DNA of 64,000 bases from Heterocephalus glaber (taxonomy: Eukaryota > Chordata > Mammalia > Rodentia > Bathyergidae). Position numbers and translations under genes: made by a program. This document shows, piece after piece, positions 25,855 to 38,519 of this stretch. Numbering within the stretch: the stretch's first letter is position 1; each line of letters opens with the position of its first letter. Location of the stretch: assembly GCF_000247695.1 (NCBI RefSeq), contig NW_004624743.1, positions 4,181,938-4,245,937 of the forward strand, given 5' to 3'. The notes beneath the pieces were generated by a model. The model was not told the DNA's origin and did not search any database. It was given only the letters and a program-made list of their open reading frames with translations.

Positions 25855-25965
25855 AAGATTTTGGATTAGGAAGCTAGAGAGGTTTGGATTTGAATTCCTA
25901 CACCACTTTTTACCGGCTATGTGTCTTGGGGGAGTTTGCTTAACCTTTCACAGATCCAGATTAGT
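25855..25965 (+). repeat. MIR SINE fragment
   Basis: 'ggtttggatttgaattcct' near 25881, then 'ggctatgtgtcttgggggag' near 25915 and 'tgcttaacctttcacagatc' near 25938, is the MIR CORE order (gaattc, tgtgacctTgggcaag, ttaacctctct). Confidence 0.7.
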
Positions 25966-26130
25966 CCAGTTTCCAAGCTCTGTTCACATTAGGATAACCA
26001 GGAAGCTTTTACAAATCCCAATGTCAAGATACATCTCATGTCAATTAAATCACAAAACCTTAGAGTGGAAATGAGAGATCTGTATTTTGAAAAGTTTGAG
26101 ATGCAGCCCATAGACCACAGAGTAAGGTCT
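25966..26130 (+). repeat. MER5A hAT-Charlie MITE
   Basis: 'accaggaagcttttacaaat' near 25998, then 'gatctgtattttgaaaagtt' near 26077 and 'gagatgcagcccatagacca' near 26098, follows MER5A structure, including the terminal inverted-repeat region on the right. Non-autonomous. Confidence 0.65.
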
Positions 26131-29100
26131 GGAGGTCGTCATGGATATTCCAGAGTCCTAGCATCCACTGTACAATTACAATGGTAGGTAAGGAATAATA
26201 TGTAGTGAGAAATTACATAAGACACATGAGAAGCATGAAGTATAAACGACAGGGGATGTAATATGCACTCAGGGAAGTGTAGCTCTTAAGTTGTTTTACT
26301 ATTACAAGGCAAAACTAGGAGATAGAAATTCATGAGCATCGTGGACTTCCACTGTAAGTACCTGGAAATCCACAGTTTAAACACATGCCACTGGTTCAGG
26401 CAGGTTTTTCCCACACTTACTTCTCAAAAATTAATAAAAAGGAGCATAACATCTAACCCTATTTTCTTTGCAAAATATTTTTAATAAAACTTATAAGTAT
26501 ACACACAGGCACAATTATTAAACATGCATAGTTACTGAAAATGATTCAAAGGATCATGTCACTTGGCATCTGCTTACTACCACACACATCATCCAGTCTT
26601 TCTGTCACCAAAGCATTCCATCCAATTGTCATATAAAACTCTTTGCCTGGGGGAAATATAAACTATGACTTCTTGTAATGAATAAAAATGAAATGATTCC
26701 CTACAGGATACTGCCAGACTCACTGGAAAAAAATAACTAATTAAATTGCCTCCGTTTAAAATAGGTCTGTGTCTGGCAGTACTTTTTGTACTCATTGTGA
26801 CACAAAATGGGGGTCTTCCATGGAAGGATCTTCCATTAACACTGTGTTAAACCAGCTTACAATGCCATGATCAAGTTTTTTTCCTCCTGACTTTAATAGG
26901 TGAGTAATTTTATCTTTAGGATAAGTGGAGATGAAGTGTTAGCTGCTGGGAATTTTGTTGGAGTAATCAAAAAAATCTCATTTCCTCAAGTCTGTAACTG
27001 AGAGTGAAGTAACAAGCCATTTCCTCCCAAATTGCATCCCTCGGATCCCGTATCTGCAGCATAAGCCCTTGTGTTTCCTCATGGCTTGTATTCTCAGTCA
27101 ACATGAGCAGGATGCTGATATCCCTGTTTACAGATTTCTAAGGGCATGGAGAGGATGCCTCGGGGAACAAATCATGAAATACTTTTTCATGTCCACATGA
27201 CTCTCAAGCACTGGTTTCTCATGAAGAGTCACACAAAATGAAGAGACAGTTTCAGGAAAAAGAAAGCAAAAATTCATGCTAAACTCAGGAAATTATGTTT
27301 GCACAGGGGTGTCAAAAGCACATGATCACAAATGTCACACAGTGCAGCAAACATCCTGGCTTACTTGTGTTCTCTGGGAGAGCAGCTGACATTTGGGCAG
27401 AGGCCAACAGAATCTCATCACGCCTCTAAATCGCTGCGTGATCACGCTCCCTTCTTTTGCATTTTGTCTCCTACTCAAGCCTATCTGTGATGAGTGCTGA
27501 GCTGACTAAGGGTGGGAGAAGAAAGGGAAAGGAACGTGACAAAACACGACCTCATTCAAGTGGTTTCCTAGTAGTTCTTAATGTGATATCTAGGGCTCAG
27601 TTCTCTGGTTCGCTCAGTTCTCTGGTTCACTCAGATTGCACACACATGATCGAATGACAATTATCTTGTAAAAACTGTTTTTATGTCTCTACATACTTAT
27701 CCATGCCTCAACAGTCTATTTTTATTGATAAAAAAAAATTAGAAATGCTTCACTGTTCCATTACTTTTTTCTTGAATATATTCAAATGCCATTCCAACCA
27801 AAAGACAGAACTTTTTCTACTAAAATTATATCAGTTGTATTAGAAACAAATATAGTTTCGATAGACGAAACCAGAGGTAACTGTCTGTACATGTTACTCT
27901 TGGTCAAGAAAAAAATGACACGAATATGATCTCTTTAAAGTTTTATTGTACTTTCTGGAAGTGATAAAGGACTAAATATATTAAGCAGTAAATTAAAAAT
28001 AAAAAATGAGTGTCTAGAAAAATAATGATAGACCTAAACAACCATGTTACTAAAAGGTCTATAATTTGAATAGGAAGATTGTCACTGAGTTCTCAGTATA
28101 CAGAATGAGCAACACAGACCATGGAGGGGGACTACTGCGAGTTTATTATAGAAGAGGAACTATTCTAGCCATTATGCTCTGAGCAACAGACCATCCGGGT
28201 GAATTCCTCCAAATTTGGTTTCATTACTGTCTACATCCTTGGCATAAGTGAGAAATGATATTACAACTGAAGATCCATAGAAAAAACCATTATGGACTTA
28301 GCTTGATTTTCCTCTTTTGATATTTATCTTCTCTCTATGATGTAACTCTTTTCATTTCATTTCTCCTCTTATAAGAAAGTCCATTAGGGTGCCATGCATT
28401 CTTCTTCCCTTTAATAAAATGCCTCAGGAAAAATGCTTTTGATGTTAACATTTTTCAAACATGAAATTAGCACCTCTGCAAGTATAGTAGCATTAAGCTC
28501 ACTTAAGATAAAGAGATAAAAGTTTGTGCATAATTTCCACATTTTCATCCATGATTTTACCAAGAAATTTGTGTCTTCACCTAGGATTGATTTTCCAGTT
28601 CTTATTTTTTGTTTCCAGTAGCCTAACACACAACAATCCTGACAGTGAATAACAAAGTACTGGTTAAACATGTATGTGCAGGGAAATGTGAATTTTCCCC
28701 AGGATAACCCCTTTCCAATGATATTCACTTTTATGTGCATCCAAAACACAATATCCACGCTAACAAATTTTAAAGTAAACATGATTAAAATGATTTAATT
28801 AATATTTACCCAAACATCTTGCCATCATTTTAGATTAGTTTTAGTACCCATTTCTTGCATGGCTGATTGATAACATGAATTAATGAAAAAAATCTGATTT
28901 TTTTCAGGTTTTAACTTGTATTGCATACCTCTACGGCATGTTAAGGTAGTATAGTTTTTAAAAACTTCATTTCAGTCAGTAATATCAACAGCCTTGTCAC
29001 CAATTTGCTTGGTGAGCCTGCTTCTGAAATATCAAAACCTGTATGCACTATTATATTCTTGGGAGTAGAAGAGAGGAGGTGTGACTAGAATGTCAAATAG

Positions 29101-31189
29101 TGGCTCCCCTTGTACTTTATGTTGCTATCCAGGCATGCATAATGCTATACATTTTCTATTTGTTTCTTTTTAAAAATTCAATTTAAATGTGAATTAAATG
29201 TACCTAGTTATCTGTTCACATGTTTAAATAAGTGCCAGTCTGCTTTCTATTTTTCATCAGGTAAAATGGATGAAGACACCTCTCTCTCTCCAGAGGGTTC
29301 TTATTAAACTCAAAGAAATTTTGGTAACCTACTTGACTGCCCCAAATTTTCAAGTAGCCAACTTATCCTGCAGGTATTTTAGGGAGGACAATAAATACAC
29401 CAAAGAACCCATGCTTACTCCTGAGAAACTTGAGACCCGAACAGCGACCTGGCATGCCAGAGACAAGGAAGGCCCTCTGGGAAGAATGAAGGAGCAATAA
29501 GTAAATGCTTTCTGCCCAGAAATTTGTGGCTCTCAAGCCAATTGATTTGACAGTCGATTCGACAGTCCAGGTTTCCTGCCACACAGTGCCTATCACAAGG
29601 TGGCTTCAGGACAGTGCAGGTGGTATGAGTTAAGCAACGGGTGCCTGTGGTCCCAAAGCACAGCATCACATGCAGAGTAAAGGAGACTGTTCCCCGAGTG
29701 CCTTCCCTGAGTCTGATGCACCGGTTCCTCATTCATATCCACGTCCATTACCTCGACAGCCTTTGATGTTCTGTTACAAGCTGGGGACTTCAGCGGTCTG
29801 CATTTCAAATGCAGAGTTAAAACATTAATGTGTTTTCCAAGTGATTTTCAAGTAAATACGTGTTTTCCTTATGTGTGCGTGTGTAACTTTTTAATCAGAA
29901 AAAAATGTGTTTAAGGAATACTAGAGGGGTACCCTATAAAAAGTATGCCATCAAAAAAAAGTGTCCCATCAATGGAATTTCAAGGGATGTGAGGTGGCTA
30001 CTCACTAGAAGTTATATGGCACCAACTACACCTCAGAAAAATAGCTTTCTAACCCATTCTAATGGCTTATCATATTTTTAGCCTAATAGTACCACTACTC
30101 ATGTTCAACAAAAAAATAATAGTTTAACTTTCCATGATTAGGCCAAACCTCAGAAGAACACAGGTAATATCTTTGTGGAGAATTTTGTAGTGTTTTACAT
30201 AGTGAATGCACTCACAAAGGCTCTTTTGGTAAAATTCACCTGACTTCTCAAAAGTTTAAATGTGTAAGAAAGACTAGCATTTTCCTATGCTAGGAAAAGA
30301 AGTTGAGAAACACTAGATGAATCGATTTACTTCTCGGGTATACTTTAAAACTGATCGCTTTTTGTGGGTTATAAGTAGCCTTCGCATGTACTGTCTAGTA
30401 TACTAGTTGATACTCATTATAAGAAGCCACTTCAAATGAAAATAGTTTACAATTGGGGAATATCATTAAATTAAATCACTATTCATGCATAGAAGGAAAT
30501 GGAATAAAAGCAGAGAAGCAAAATTTCTATGAGAGAGAGATTCGAGGATTCATGCTTTTTAAAACAGGGATAGAGAAAGAATGAGGCTGCAAGACAGAAA
30601 TCCAAGTGGTACCCAAGGCCTCATCACAGTTAGGGTTCATATGTTATCTTGAAAATATCCATCCTCTCACTGAAGTTACATTGAGTGGCAATGTTTTCCT
30701 TCAACCAGAAAAGTCATACAAAAATATGTAAGGGCAAAACTTCAAATGTTTCAGTATCAAAGACCATGTGTTACAGATTTTGATATCTGACTTAGCATCT
30801 AGCAAAACACTGCTACAGTTACACTGCAAATATATGAGTTGTTATATGACCAGTCACTTCCTCTCTTTTATTCCTATGTACATATCTATGCAAACTCGAT
30901 TTCCTTTAAGAAAGTTGCCAAGTAAATGATAGAATCCTATAAATCTACAAAGGATACACTACTTAAAAGAACTCTAGGTAAAAGTGAGCTCTGATATAAG
31001 AAATAAACTACATTAAAATAGAATTGACTACATGTTTAAAGATGGTGCCTTGATCCTTTGAAATGTATGTGCATGCTAAGCAAAAATATCACTATGTCAT
31101 AGATGAACATTCCTTCTCCTTATCCCAGTACTTATTGCTCTTTATTAACTTCCACATTATTCAGTGATTCTGTACCATGGGTGCTCTTT
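26131..31189. other. Long intronic stretch with no confident feature
   Basis: About 5 kb of mostly AT-rich sequence. A frame of 123 residues (minus, 28411-28782) and overlapping frames at 29.27-29.81 kb show no known domain. A 17-bp tandem duplication at 27596-27629 is listed separately. The segment 29260-29830 is somewhat richer and could be an old, unrecognised repeat. Confidence 0.5.
27596..27629. repeat. 17-bp tandem duplication
   Basis: Two copies of CTCAGTTCTCTGGTTC plus G or A in direct tandem, differing only at the last base, followed by a further CTCAG. Confidence 0.85.
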
Positions 31190-31420
31190 GGTTAATTAAC
31201 CTTGATTGGTTTGAGAGTCTCTCAGTGAATAAGTAAAGCACAGTTCAGGGTATGCCTTGGTGGGGCGACCTTGGGTGCTGTATCTTGCCCTGGCCCCTTT
31301 CTCTCTGAAGCTGCTCCCCTGCTCTGCTTCCCAGACACTAAGCAGTGAACAGCTTTGCTCTACTATGTCACTCTGCCATGATGTTTCTGCTTGGGAGTCA
31401 GGCAACCATGAACTGACAGC
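31190..31420 (+). mobile_element. MaLR-like LTR, 5'-truncated
   Basis: 'ccttgattggtttgagag' at the left, then 'gaataagtaaagcacag', 'gctttgctctactatgtcac', 'ctgccatgatgtttctgctt' and 'caaccatgaactgac'. The order of blocks parallels the LTR at 33404-33785. It abuts the next LTR at 31424. Confidence 0.55.
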
Positions 31421-31423
31421 TCT

Positions 31424-31877
31424 TGTTATGGTTCATATTTAGATGTCGCCTTAAAGCTTCATGCACTCACATAGGCAGGGGTTTGGGAAGGCAACTGGAT
31501 TACAGGCATGCTACAGCTGACTTGCTCTTTGAAGGTGGTTCCTGGTTAAAGGCAGGTCTCTAGGTGCATGACCTGGAAGGGGACATTCACTGTATAGATT
31601 CCCCCTTCCCTCTCTGCTTCCAGGCTACTGAGATACGAGCAGCTTTCCTCCCCATGCCCTTCTGCCATGCTGCTTGTGCTGGGAGCCAGCCAACCATGGA
31701 TTATAACCATGAGCCAAAGTACACTTCTCCTCCTCAAAGTTTCAGGTGTCCTGTACTTTTTCCCAGTGATGAGGAAATTGACTAAGATACCTCTGAAACT
31801 GTGAGTCAAATTAAACTTGTCTTTTAAGTTGCATATGTTGGGTATTCAGTCACAAAAATGACAATCTGACTAAACCA
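31424..31877 (+). mobile_element. MaLR-type LTR, full length
   Basis: Begins TGTTATGGTTCATATTTAGA, the characteristic MaLR LTR 5' end. It runs through 'ctctctgcttccaggctac', 'cttctgccatgctgcttgtg', 'accatggattataaccatga' and an ATTAAA-like signal near 31810, and ends 'acaatctgactaaacca'. It is followed directly by a degenerate primer-binding-site region ('attggtagtagagaactgac'), as expected for a 5' LTR of the ERVL-MaLR group. Confidence 0.8.
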
Positions 31878-33403
31878 ATATAAAAAATTGGTAGTAGAGA
31901 ACTGACATTATTCCTGTAATTATATCTGACCATCCAGTTAAGAAGCCTTTGGAATTGGTTTGCTGTAGAAATCTGGAAAGGTTTGAAGAAGTGGGCTAGA
32001 GAAGCCCAAGAATGTTGTTGTGCTAAGTATGGCTTGATGACCAATTCTGGTTGAAGCTCAAAACAGAATGCTACTAGGGATTTGAACAGTACTGGTCAAG
32101 CTCATGAACTTTCTGTTGGAAATGAAGATCTATAATGGAAATTTGTGACACTCTGGCAAAACATTTGCCTACATTTTCCACATGTCCTGAGATTTTGCAG
32201 AAAGCTGAGTGTAAGATCAGTCATATACTAACTGATATGACAGACAAAATTCCTAGGAAGTCCAATGATCAGCAAAGGGCACAGATACTGCTGACTTCTT
32301 TTATAATGACAATTTTACCAGAAATCAGAGCAGTATGAAAGATTTAAAAAAGTTGAATTTTGACCAACAAAGAATCATATGTAAAGACAGGACCAAAGGA
32401 GGTTGGTTGCCGAAGAAAGTGGTGCCTTTAAAAATAAACCAATTATGTTGCCTGAGAACAATGAAAAAGATGGCTTGAGGGCATCTCAGGAATCACCAAA
32501 ACATCAGCTATCACAAGTTGAAGGGTGCAAAAGAGTTAGCATGCATTAGAGGAGCAAGTCCCTGACCCTTCTCAAGAAAGGATATACAGGGACTTGGTTC
32601 ACTGGGATTCATTTCATTGTGCTCAGGCATTCAAGCACCCAAAGTCTGCTGTAGTCATGATCCAAGGGTGCCAGCATTTTCTTGAGTTGTAGGCAGGTGT
32701 TGGGGTCATGTATGTAGTGCTCTTCTTTCAAGTATGGTCAACCCAAGAATAATGGGATTGGGGATGCTTTCGTTCAGATTTCAGAGGAGGGCTGAAAGGT
32801 CAGGCACTTTAATGTGGAAGAGTCATAGTTCCTTCCAGGAGCCTTTGAGAGGGTGAAGCATGAAGCTATGAGTGAAGCAAAAGCTACAGTGGATGCCTTA
32901 CGAAGTTAGGGATGCCTAAAATGTAGAACATCTGCTGAGGAAAGCCACAGGCAGTGAAAAAAGCCAGCACAAGACATTCCATGAGGGCTGCAACCAGTAA
33001 GGTCCATAAGGGCAGAGATGCCCAAGCCCTCTGGGTCATACATCTGACCACCGTGTGCCCGGGATTCTAGTCTTGAAGCTATAGGACTTAATGTTTGCCC
33101 TCTGGTTATCAGTCTTTCTTTGGTACTGTTCTCTTCTACACTTCTATTCTTCCCCTTTGGAATAGGAATCTTTACCCTGTGCCATTATATATTGGGAATA
33201 TATAATTTGCTTTTTGAATTTTCAGGGGGTTACAACTAAGAATTTGCCTTGAGTCTCAAAGAAGACTTTGGACTTGGACTTTTGAACAAGGCTAGTTTGA
33301 GGAAGGGATTAGTGCATTTTCAGTTGTATATAGGACAGTTATATATGTTAGCTGGAATTATAACTTTGTATTTACTTGGAGATTAAATGTAAAGATATGT
33401 TTT
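31878..33403 (+). mobile_element. MaLR internal (non-coding) region
   Basis: About 1.5 kb between LTRs, opening with a decayed tRNA-Leu-type primer site ('ttggtagtagagaactg'). It has purine-rich, non-coding MaLR internal character, with no gag or pol frame (longest frame 67 residues). The size fits MaLR internals, which lack retroviral genes and relied on helper ERVL enzymes. Confidence 0.65.
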
Positions 33404-33785
33404 TGGGTGTCAAGTTGACAAGGAGTGGAATATGACAATTATGCAGGATTGCCAATTTGATTGGCTTGAGTCTTACTAATCCTCTGTGGGACTAGTAAAG
33501 CCCCTTTCTATGTTTGCCTGAGTGGGTTATGGAGAGTTATGGTGAGTTATGGGTAATATATCTTTTCCCTTTTCCCTTCTCTCTGGCACTGTTCTGCTCT
33601 TTTTCTGTCACTATGAATGAACCAGCATCGCTCTACCTTGTCCTTCTATAATGTCATTTTTTCCATGGAGCCAGCTAAGCCTGGGTTGAGACCTCTGAGT
33701 ATGAACCAAATTAACCCCTCTCCTCCTTTAAATTATGTATGTAGGTATTTGATCCTGGGGATGAAAAGCTGGCTATTATATTTGG
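33404..33785 (+). mobile_element. MaLR-like LTR, presumed 3' LTR of the cluster
   Basis: Opens around 'tgtcaagttgacaaggagtg' and 'tgacaattatgcagg', then 'tttgattggcttgagtctta', a 'gtgggttatggagagttatg' mini-repeat, 'ttctctctggcactgttctg' and 'gacctctgagtatgaaccaa'. It looks more like the LTR at 31190-31420 than the one at 31424-31877, so the cluster is mosaic or nested. Confidence 0.6.
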
Positions 33786-35559
33786 AAAATCAAATAAATC
33801 ACTATGAAACTTTTCATAGATAATAATTGGTACAAAAATGAAAAGATGCTCGTGTGAAGCATATAGAATATGCTCAAATTCAGAGAGCAGTCCCTGGGCA
33901 AGGGGTTGGGAAGGGAATCTTTGTAAAGGAATAGATAGTGGCTGTTTTTAGTTAGATCTTCCATTGTCTTTTAAATACAGGGTTGATGACCATAAGGCAG
34001 ACAGTTTAGAACACATCACTGTCCACAGGATACAAACTTCTTAATCTGCACTGCTGGTTAGAAGTAGGAATGTGTACAACAAAAGCTCAATCCTGCTAGT
34101 GAAACCTCTAAAAACAATAACAAAACTGTAACTTAACAATATCATCTTCTTCTATTTTACTTACAGATTTTCACAAATGAAACCAAAGAATAAAACTCAG
34201 TGGAAAGACCAGGAATGGAAATTCAGTGCAAATTACATATTATTAGCTTTTATCTATAAAGCTTCCTTTCCTATTATGCACAGAAAAATAGCTTTTGAAA
34301 CAGATAAACTATTAACTCAGGCTTCTGAATTCTTCTATATGGACTTTTTTTTATTCTGATGAAGCTGAGAGATCATTCAAAGGCATAAAACAAAATGTAG
34401 GTAAATCCAAAAATTTTTTAAATGCCTGTGAATATATTAACTGATCTATCAATATATGAAATAAGAGATAGTGGCAAGTCTACTATAGATTCATATTGGT
34501 GAAAAATATAAATGACATTTTTATATATTCACAACAGGCATATGAAATGAAAATGTTTGTGGCTGGTATTAGTGACAAAGTGGTAGATACTGTTCATGCT
34601 ATGAGTGACTACTGCCTACATTTGGAATTGGTGGAAACTCTGAATTTCAGGTAGTCACTGATAAAAATAAAGATGGGAGTTTTATTATCTCAACAAAGAA
34701 CACAGACACCTTTACCTGACCATCATTTCGGGTTCATTCTTGTATTTAGGTTAAAAACTTGCATTAAACATTTAAAAAGTGGTAGCAAAACTGCCTTTAT
34801 ATTAATCCCTGTAGGGAAGCATTGTAAAGATGAAGACTGTTAATAAAGGTAGAACTAAAAACTCACTGTAGTGGAAAAAAAAATGACATTAATTTACATT
34901 GACAATATGAAACCACATTTATATACCATATAGTAACTATGGATGTTTAAAAACCTGTATGTCTGCCGAAGTGTACCAGAGAAAATAAAAAGTGAATTTT
35001 ATTTTGAACAAACCACCACAAATATCTCTGATTTTTCTGTGCTAACAGCTGCAGTTTCCATTTCTTGGTGTTTTGTAGTTAGATAATAGTACTGAGTATT
35101 TATAGGCTTCCTTATATAACTATAGTTCTATCCATTTTTCTTGTCAGAACCGTTTATTTTCTGTCCCTGCTCCTGTTTACCTTGAATTTTAGTATTGGAT
35201 TTAGTGACTTTACTCTGGGTCGACTCTTTTTATAGAACCATATTCTCAAGTTCAATTTATTTTTAAGTTGGATATTTTATGAGTACATTCCCTTCAGAGC
35301 TTTAAAAAGAATGTGTATTATTGACCAGATAAAGCTATTAAGGTAACTATTATGAAATTTATTTTTAGGACCTTGGTCACCTTAGTGGCTCTTTGGGGTT
35401 TCAGATATGCTCCAAGGAGCATGCACCTTAACCTGGGATATGCGGTCCTTGGTTATTATTTCCTGCTCAGCATGGGTTCCATCTCAACACTTGCAACCTG
35501 GCATTCTTCTCTACCAACCACTACAATTACATAAGGGCCATTAGTGGTTTGAGTCTCCA
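33786..35559. other. AT-rich intronic sequence with no assignable feature
   Basis: No coding signal; short frames only. No repeat family recognised. Confidence 0.5.
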
Positions 35560-35935
35560 ACTTCAGAAATTTTTTGCTAGGCTCCATTTCTTTGACCAAC
35601 TCCTATTCTGGAAACATAATTTTCCTTGCTTTCATTTTGTTTTATTCTCCTACTTCTCAGATTACCTTCTTATTGTATTTTCTGTACCTCTGAAAATCAA
35701 TAACTACTTCATCTGCCTGTATCTCTGTCCTTAGTAATCTTACACTCTTTAAACTCTTTCTTTTCCCTCTTGGGAAAGCCAACCAATCTTGTCTCTTCAC
35801 CTTTCTCATCTGATTCCAAAATCTGAATTCTTATCCCCAATGCTTCCTTGAACCCAGATCTGCATTTTAATAGCTACCTGCACTATCCTATCAGGATATC
35901 CCAATTGTGCCTGTAACCCAACATGCTTAGCAGGA
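35560..35935 (+). repeat. Ancient LINE-like fragment (L2/CR1 type)
   Basis: Pyrimidine-rich sequence with 'tctcatctgattccaaaatc' near 35804, 'cttgaacccagatctgcatt' near 35848 and 'cctgcactatcctatcagga' near 35877. This resembles a widespread old mammalian LINE-type repeat reading 'gactcccaaatttatatctc'. The family name is uncertain. Confidence 0.45.
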
Positions 35936-36009
35936 ACAAAGTCTGCGGTGCCCCATTCTGCAACTGAACATGGTTGCTGTGATGATGTAACTGAAGTCAT
36001 GGGTGTTGT

Positions 36010-36150
36010 TTTTTCTTGTGCAGGGAACCATCAATTTCAAGGGCGCTAATTGAGTTGAAAACGGTGACTGTGGGCCGTACTAGTCGTTGCTTTCACCGCC
36101 AAACGTAGCTGCAGGTCGCCAGTAAAATTGTACTGCAACCATTTTAAACC
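36010..36150. other. Short CpG-bearing patch in AT-rich intron
   Basis: Contains several CpGs within about 100 bp ('aagggcgctaattgag', 'gaaaacggtgactgtgggcc', 'tactagtcgttgctttcacc', 'gccaaacgtagctgcaggtc') in a region otherwise nearly free of CpG. No repeat or exon recognised. It could be an old transposon remnant or a constrained non-coding element. Confidence 0.35.
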
Positions 36151-37242
36151 CCAAAGAGCTCAGGAAATCATGCCGTCATTTGGGAAATGGTGCACATTTG
36201 GTGAAAGATCAGGAACTATCTGTATTCTTCATCCTATCTGAGAAAGGCATTTATCTCTTCTATTCACGGGCGTGATAAAAGCAGAAATTGCCCTCGTTTG
36301 GATGGCAATTTCCTCATTATGAAATAGCTATTTCAGACTCAAATCACATCATTTTCACCTAAGCATCCAAGAATGCCATGTTAACATGTCCATGTTTACC
36401 CCACGAATGATGTGTAACCATGTTATATCTTCCCAGTCTTAGGATGGCTTCTTTTCCAGACACTTTCTCACCCAAAAAGCTTTCCTTTCTTCTACTGTAC
36501 ATTCTTTATTTGGTTTCTCCTCTTTTTTACTGCGTGGGTGAGGTTTGGGGGAATGATTTAAAGGTTTAATATTTTTTGTCTGAGAAAAACTAATATATTT
36601 AGTTATTCACTACAATTTTAAATTTTATGATTACTAATCTTTTCCATGTTCCCAAACTCACTTAATTTCTGAGTGCTTCTTCTTCGTTTCTTTGAATTTG
36701 GAAACAGGATAATTTTTTCTCCAAATATAAATGCAAGATAAATTATAATCCCTGAACTACATAGTTTAACAAGTAATGGGAATGAATGAACAAGAGCAGT
36801 TTGAAAATCATGAAGGTCTTATTGCATATTTCATTATTTGCAATCAAATGCAAAATTATAAGGTAATGTCCATCTGATTCAATTTATTGGATTATATAAC
36901 AAGTCCTAGAAAATCCACGTGTATTTTCTAGATGTTTCTCTTTCTTTTGTTACATTATGATGTTAAGGTATAGTAAGTAAACTTTTAAAGTATAACATGT
37001 CTGGAAAAACTTGCTGCATCATATTTGAAAAAATATATATATCCAGGGGCCTTTGATTGAAGACGGAACTTACATGTCAAAAAAGACACAGAAAACCCTA
37101 TTCAGTCTCATCACTGAGTCAATTTTTTATGTGTTTATTGTTGCAAAGAGCTCACCCTGCATTAAGGCTGGAATCATTTCTAGCTACTGATATACTAGAA
37201 CAGGTATTCTGTTTTTTGTTTAACTACTGTCACATGTTTTAA
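36151..37242. other. AT-rich intronic sequence with no assignable feature
   Basis: No coding signal and no familiar repeat. Confidence 0.5.
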
Positions 37243-37254
37243 AATAATATGATA

Positions 37255-37351
37255 GGGCCGGGGATTTAGCTCAGTGGTTTCACTGCCTGCTGGGCAAGCA
37301 CAAGGACCTAAGTTCGATCCTCGGTACCAAAAAAAAAAAAATAATAATAAT
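37255..37351 (+). mobile_element. ID SINE, young copy
   Basis: Plus-strand ID starting GGCCGGGGATTTAGCTCAGT, with A box TAGCTCAGTGG and B box GTTCGATCC, ending GGTACC followed by A(13) and (TAA)n. A 12-bp target duplication, AATAATATGATA, lies at 37243-37254 and 37352-37363. The right-hand duplication merges with the (TAA)n tail, so its left edge is slightly ambiguous. Confidence 0.94.
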
Positions 37352-37363
37352 AATAATATGATA

Positions 37364-38519
37364 AATTAACTTAAAATAATGATCTATATATACCTATGGT
37401 TATGCCTGTATAGTTACTAGACTTAAATATTATTATCTTAAATTCAACATTATATTGCTAATGCTGAGTATCAAACTTGTCTCAATCCACAGTCAATTTC
37501 TTTGTTTTTTCTTATGTTCACAAATGTTGCCAACTTGAGCAAAGAGCCCTTCTCCTGTTGTACTGGTGATCTGGCTAAATTCCTATATTAAGTATTTTAA
37601 GCAAGGCACAGTAATCCTAAATTAAATTAAACAATGCTTTTAAAGACAAAAATTGCCACTAAAGAATCTAAAATTCTGAATAACAAATAGTTATTATCTG
37701 GAATAAAAGTAGGATTAATAGTACATGATTCTTTTGCTTTGTTTCTCCTTGATTTCTTGTTACATTTCTTGTTTGTTAACATTTTAAAAGTTGAAGTCTA
37801 TTTGGAGATTTTAAAACATCTTTGTTGTTGCATAGAATACAAGTATAGTTGATAAGATAAATTTTGAATGTAGAAATATTGTTAGCTTTGGACAGATCAT
37901 GACCTCCAAGGGAAATTTCTTGACCTGATGATGTTAAGGCCTAAGTAGCAAGTGACTCCTCTCAAAAAAATGCTACCACACAATGATTAAGCAAAATCTT
38001 AACTCCTCCATTCAAGATTAACATTCTGAAGGACAAAGGGGCTTGTTTATCTTTGAAGATATTGTCCATCTCTGTAAAATTCTCCTCTCCACCGCCCTCT
38101 TTCATTGGTTGAGACATAATCTTCTGGTGTCAGTTCCCAGGTCTCTGCTTTGAAACTCCCAAACAGAGGAGGCTCCCTCAGGATATCTCTCTAAATTGTC
38201 TTCATGACACAGATTAGGTTTTATAATTAGTTATGATGCCTTTCTTATCTTTTATCCCATGAATCTATGTAATTCATGAAAATGTAAACTAAATCTATCC
38301 TAATTACTGTTTTGCTCCAGCTTTAGATAGTAAAGTGCAATGTAATTTGGCAATGGAATTAATTCATTTAGTTATGTACTAAAAACCCTGTACATAGTCT
38401 AAGAAAATCTCAAGAATATGTGTGGCTAGTTTATTCAACCACATAATTGAATATATTCTCTTATCTTGCATTTGTTCACATTGGGACTTCCTTATAAATA
38501 CCTCTTCCTTTTAAAATTA
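37364..38519. other. AT-rich intronic sequence with no assignable feature
   Basis: No coding signal and no familiar repeat. Confidence 0.5.

Noticed and set aside
28411..28782. 123-residue minus-strand frame
   Set aside because: Reads like translated AT-rich non-coding DNA (Phe/Ile/Lys/Asn-rich, no motif) and has no supporting splice or promoter context.
31878..33403. Possible endogenous retroviral gag/pol
   Set aside because: MaLR internal regions are non-coding, and no frame longer than 67 residues or viral motif is present.
37255..37351. Possible tRNA gene (A and B boxes present)
   Set aside because: This is an ID SINE: poly-A tail and target duplication are present and a cloverleaf is not maintained. 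The other ID copies were rejected as tRNA genes for the same reason.
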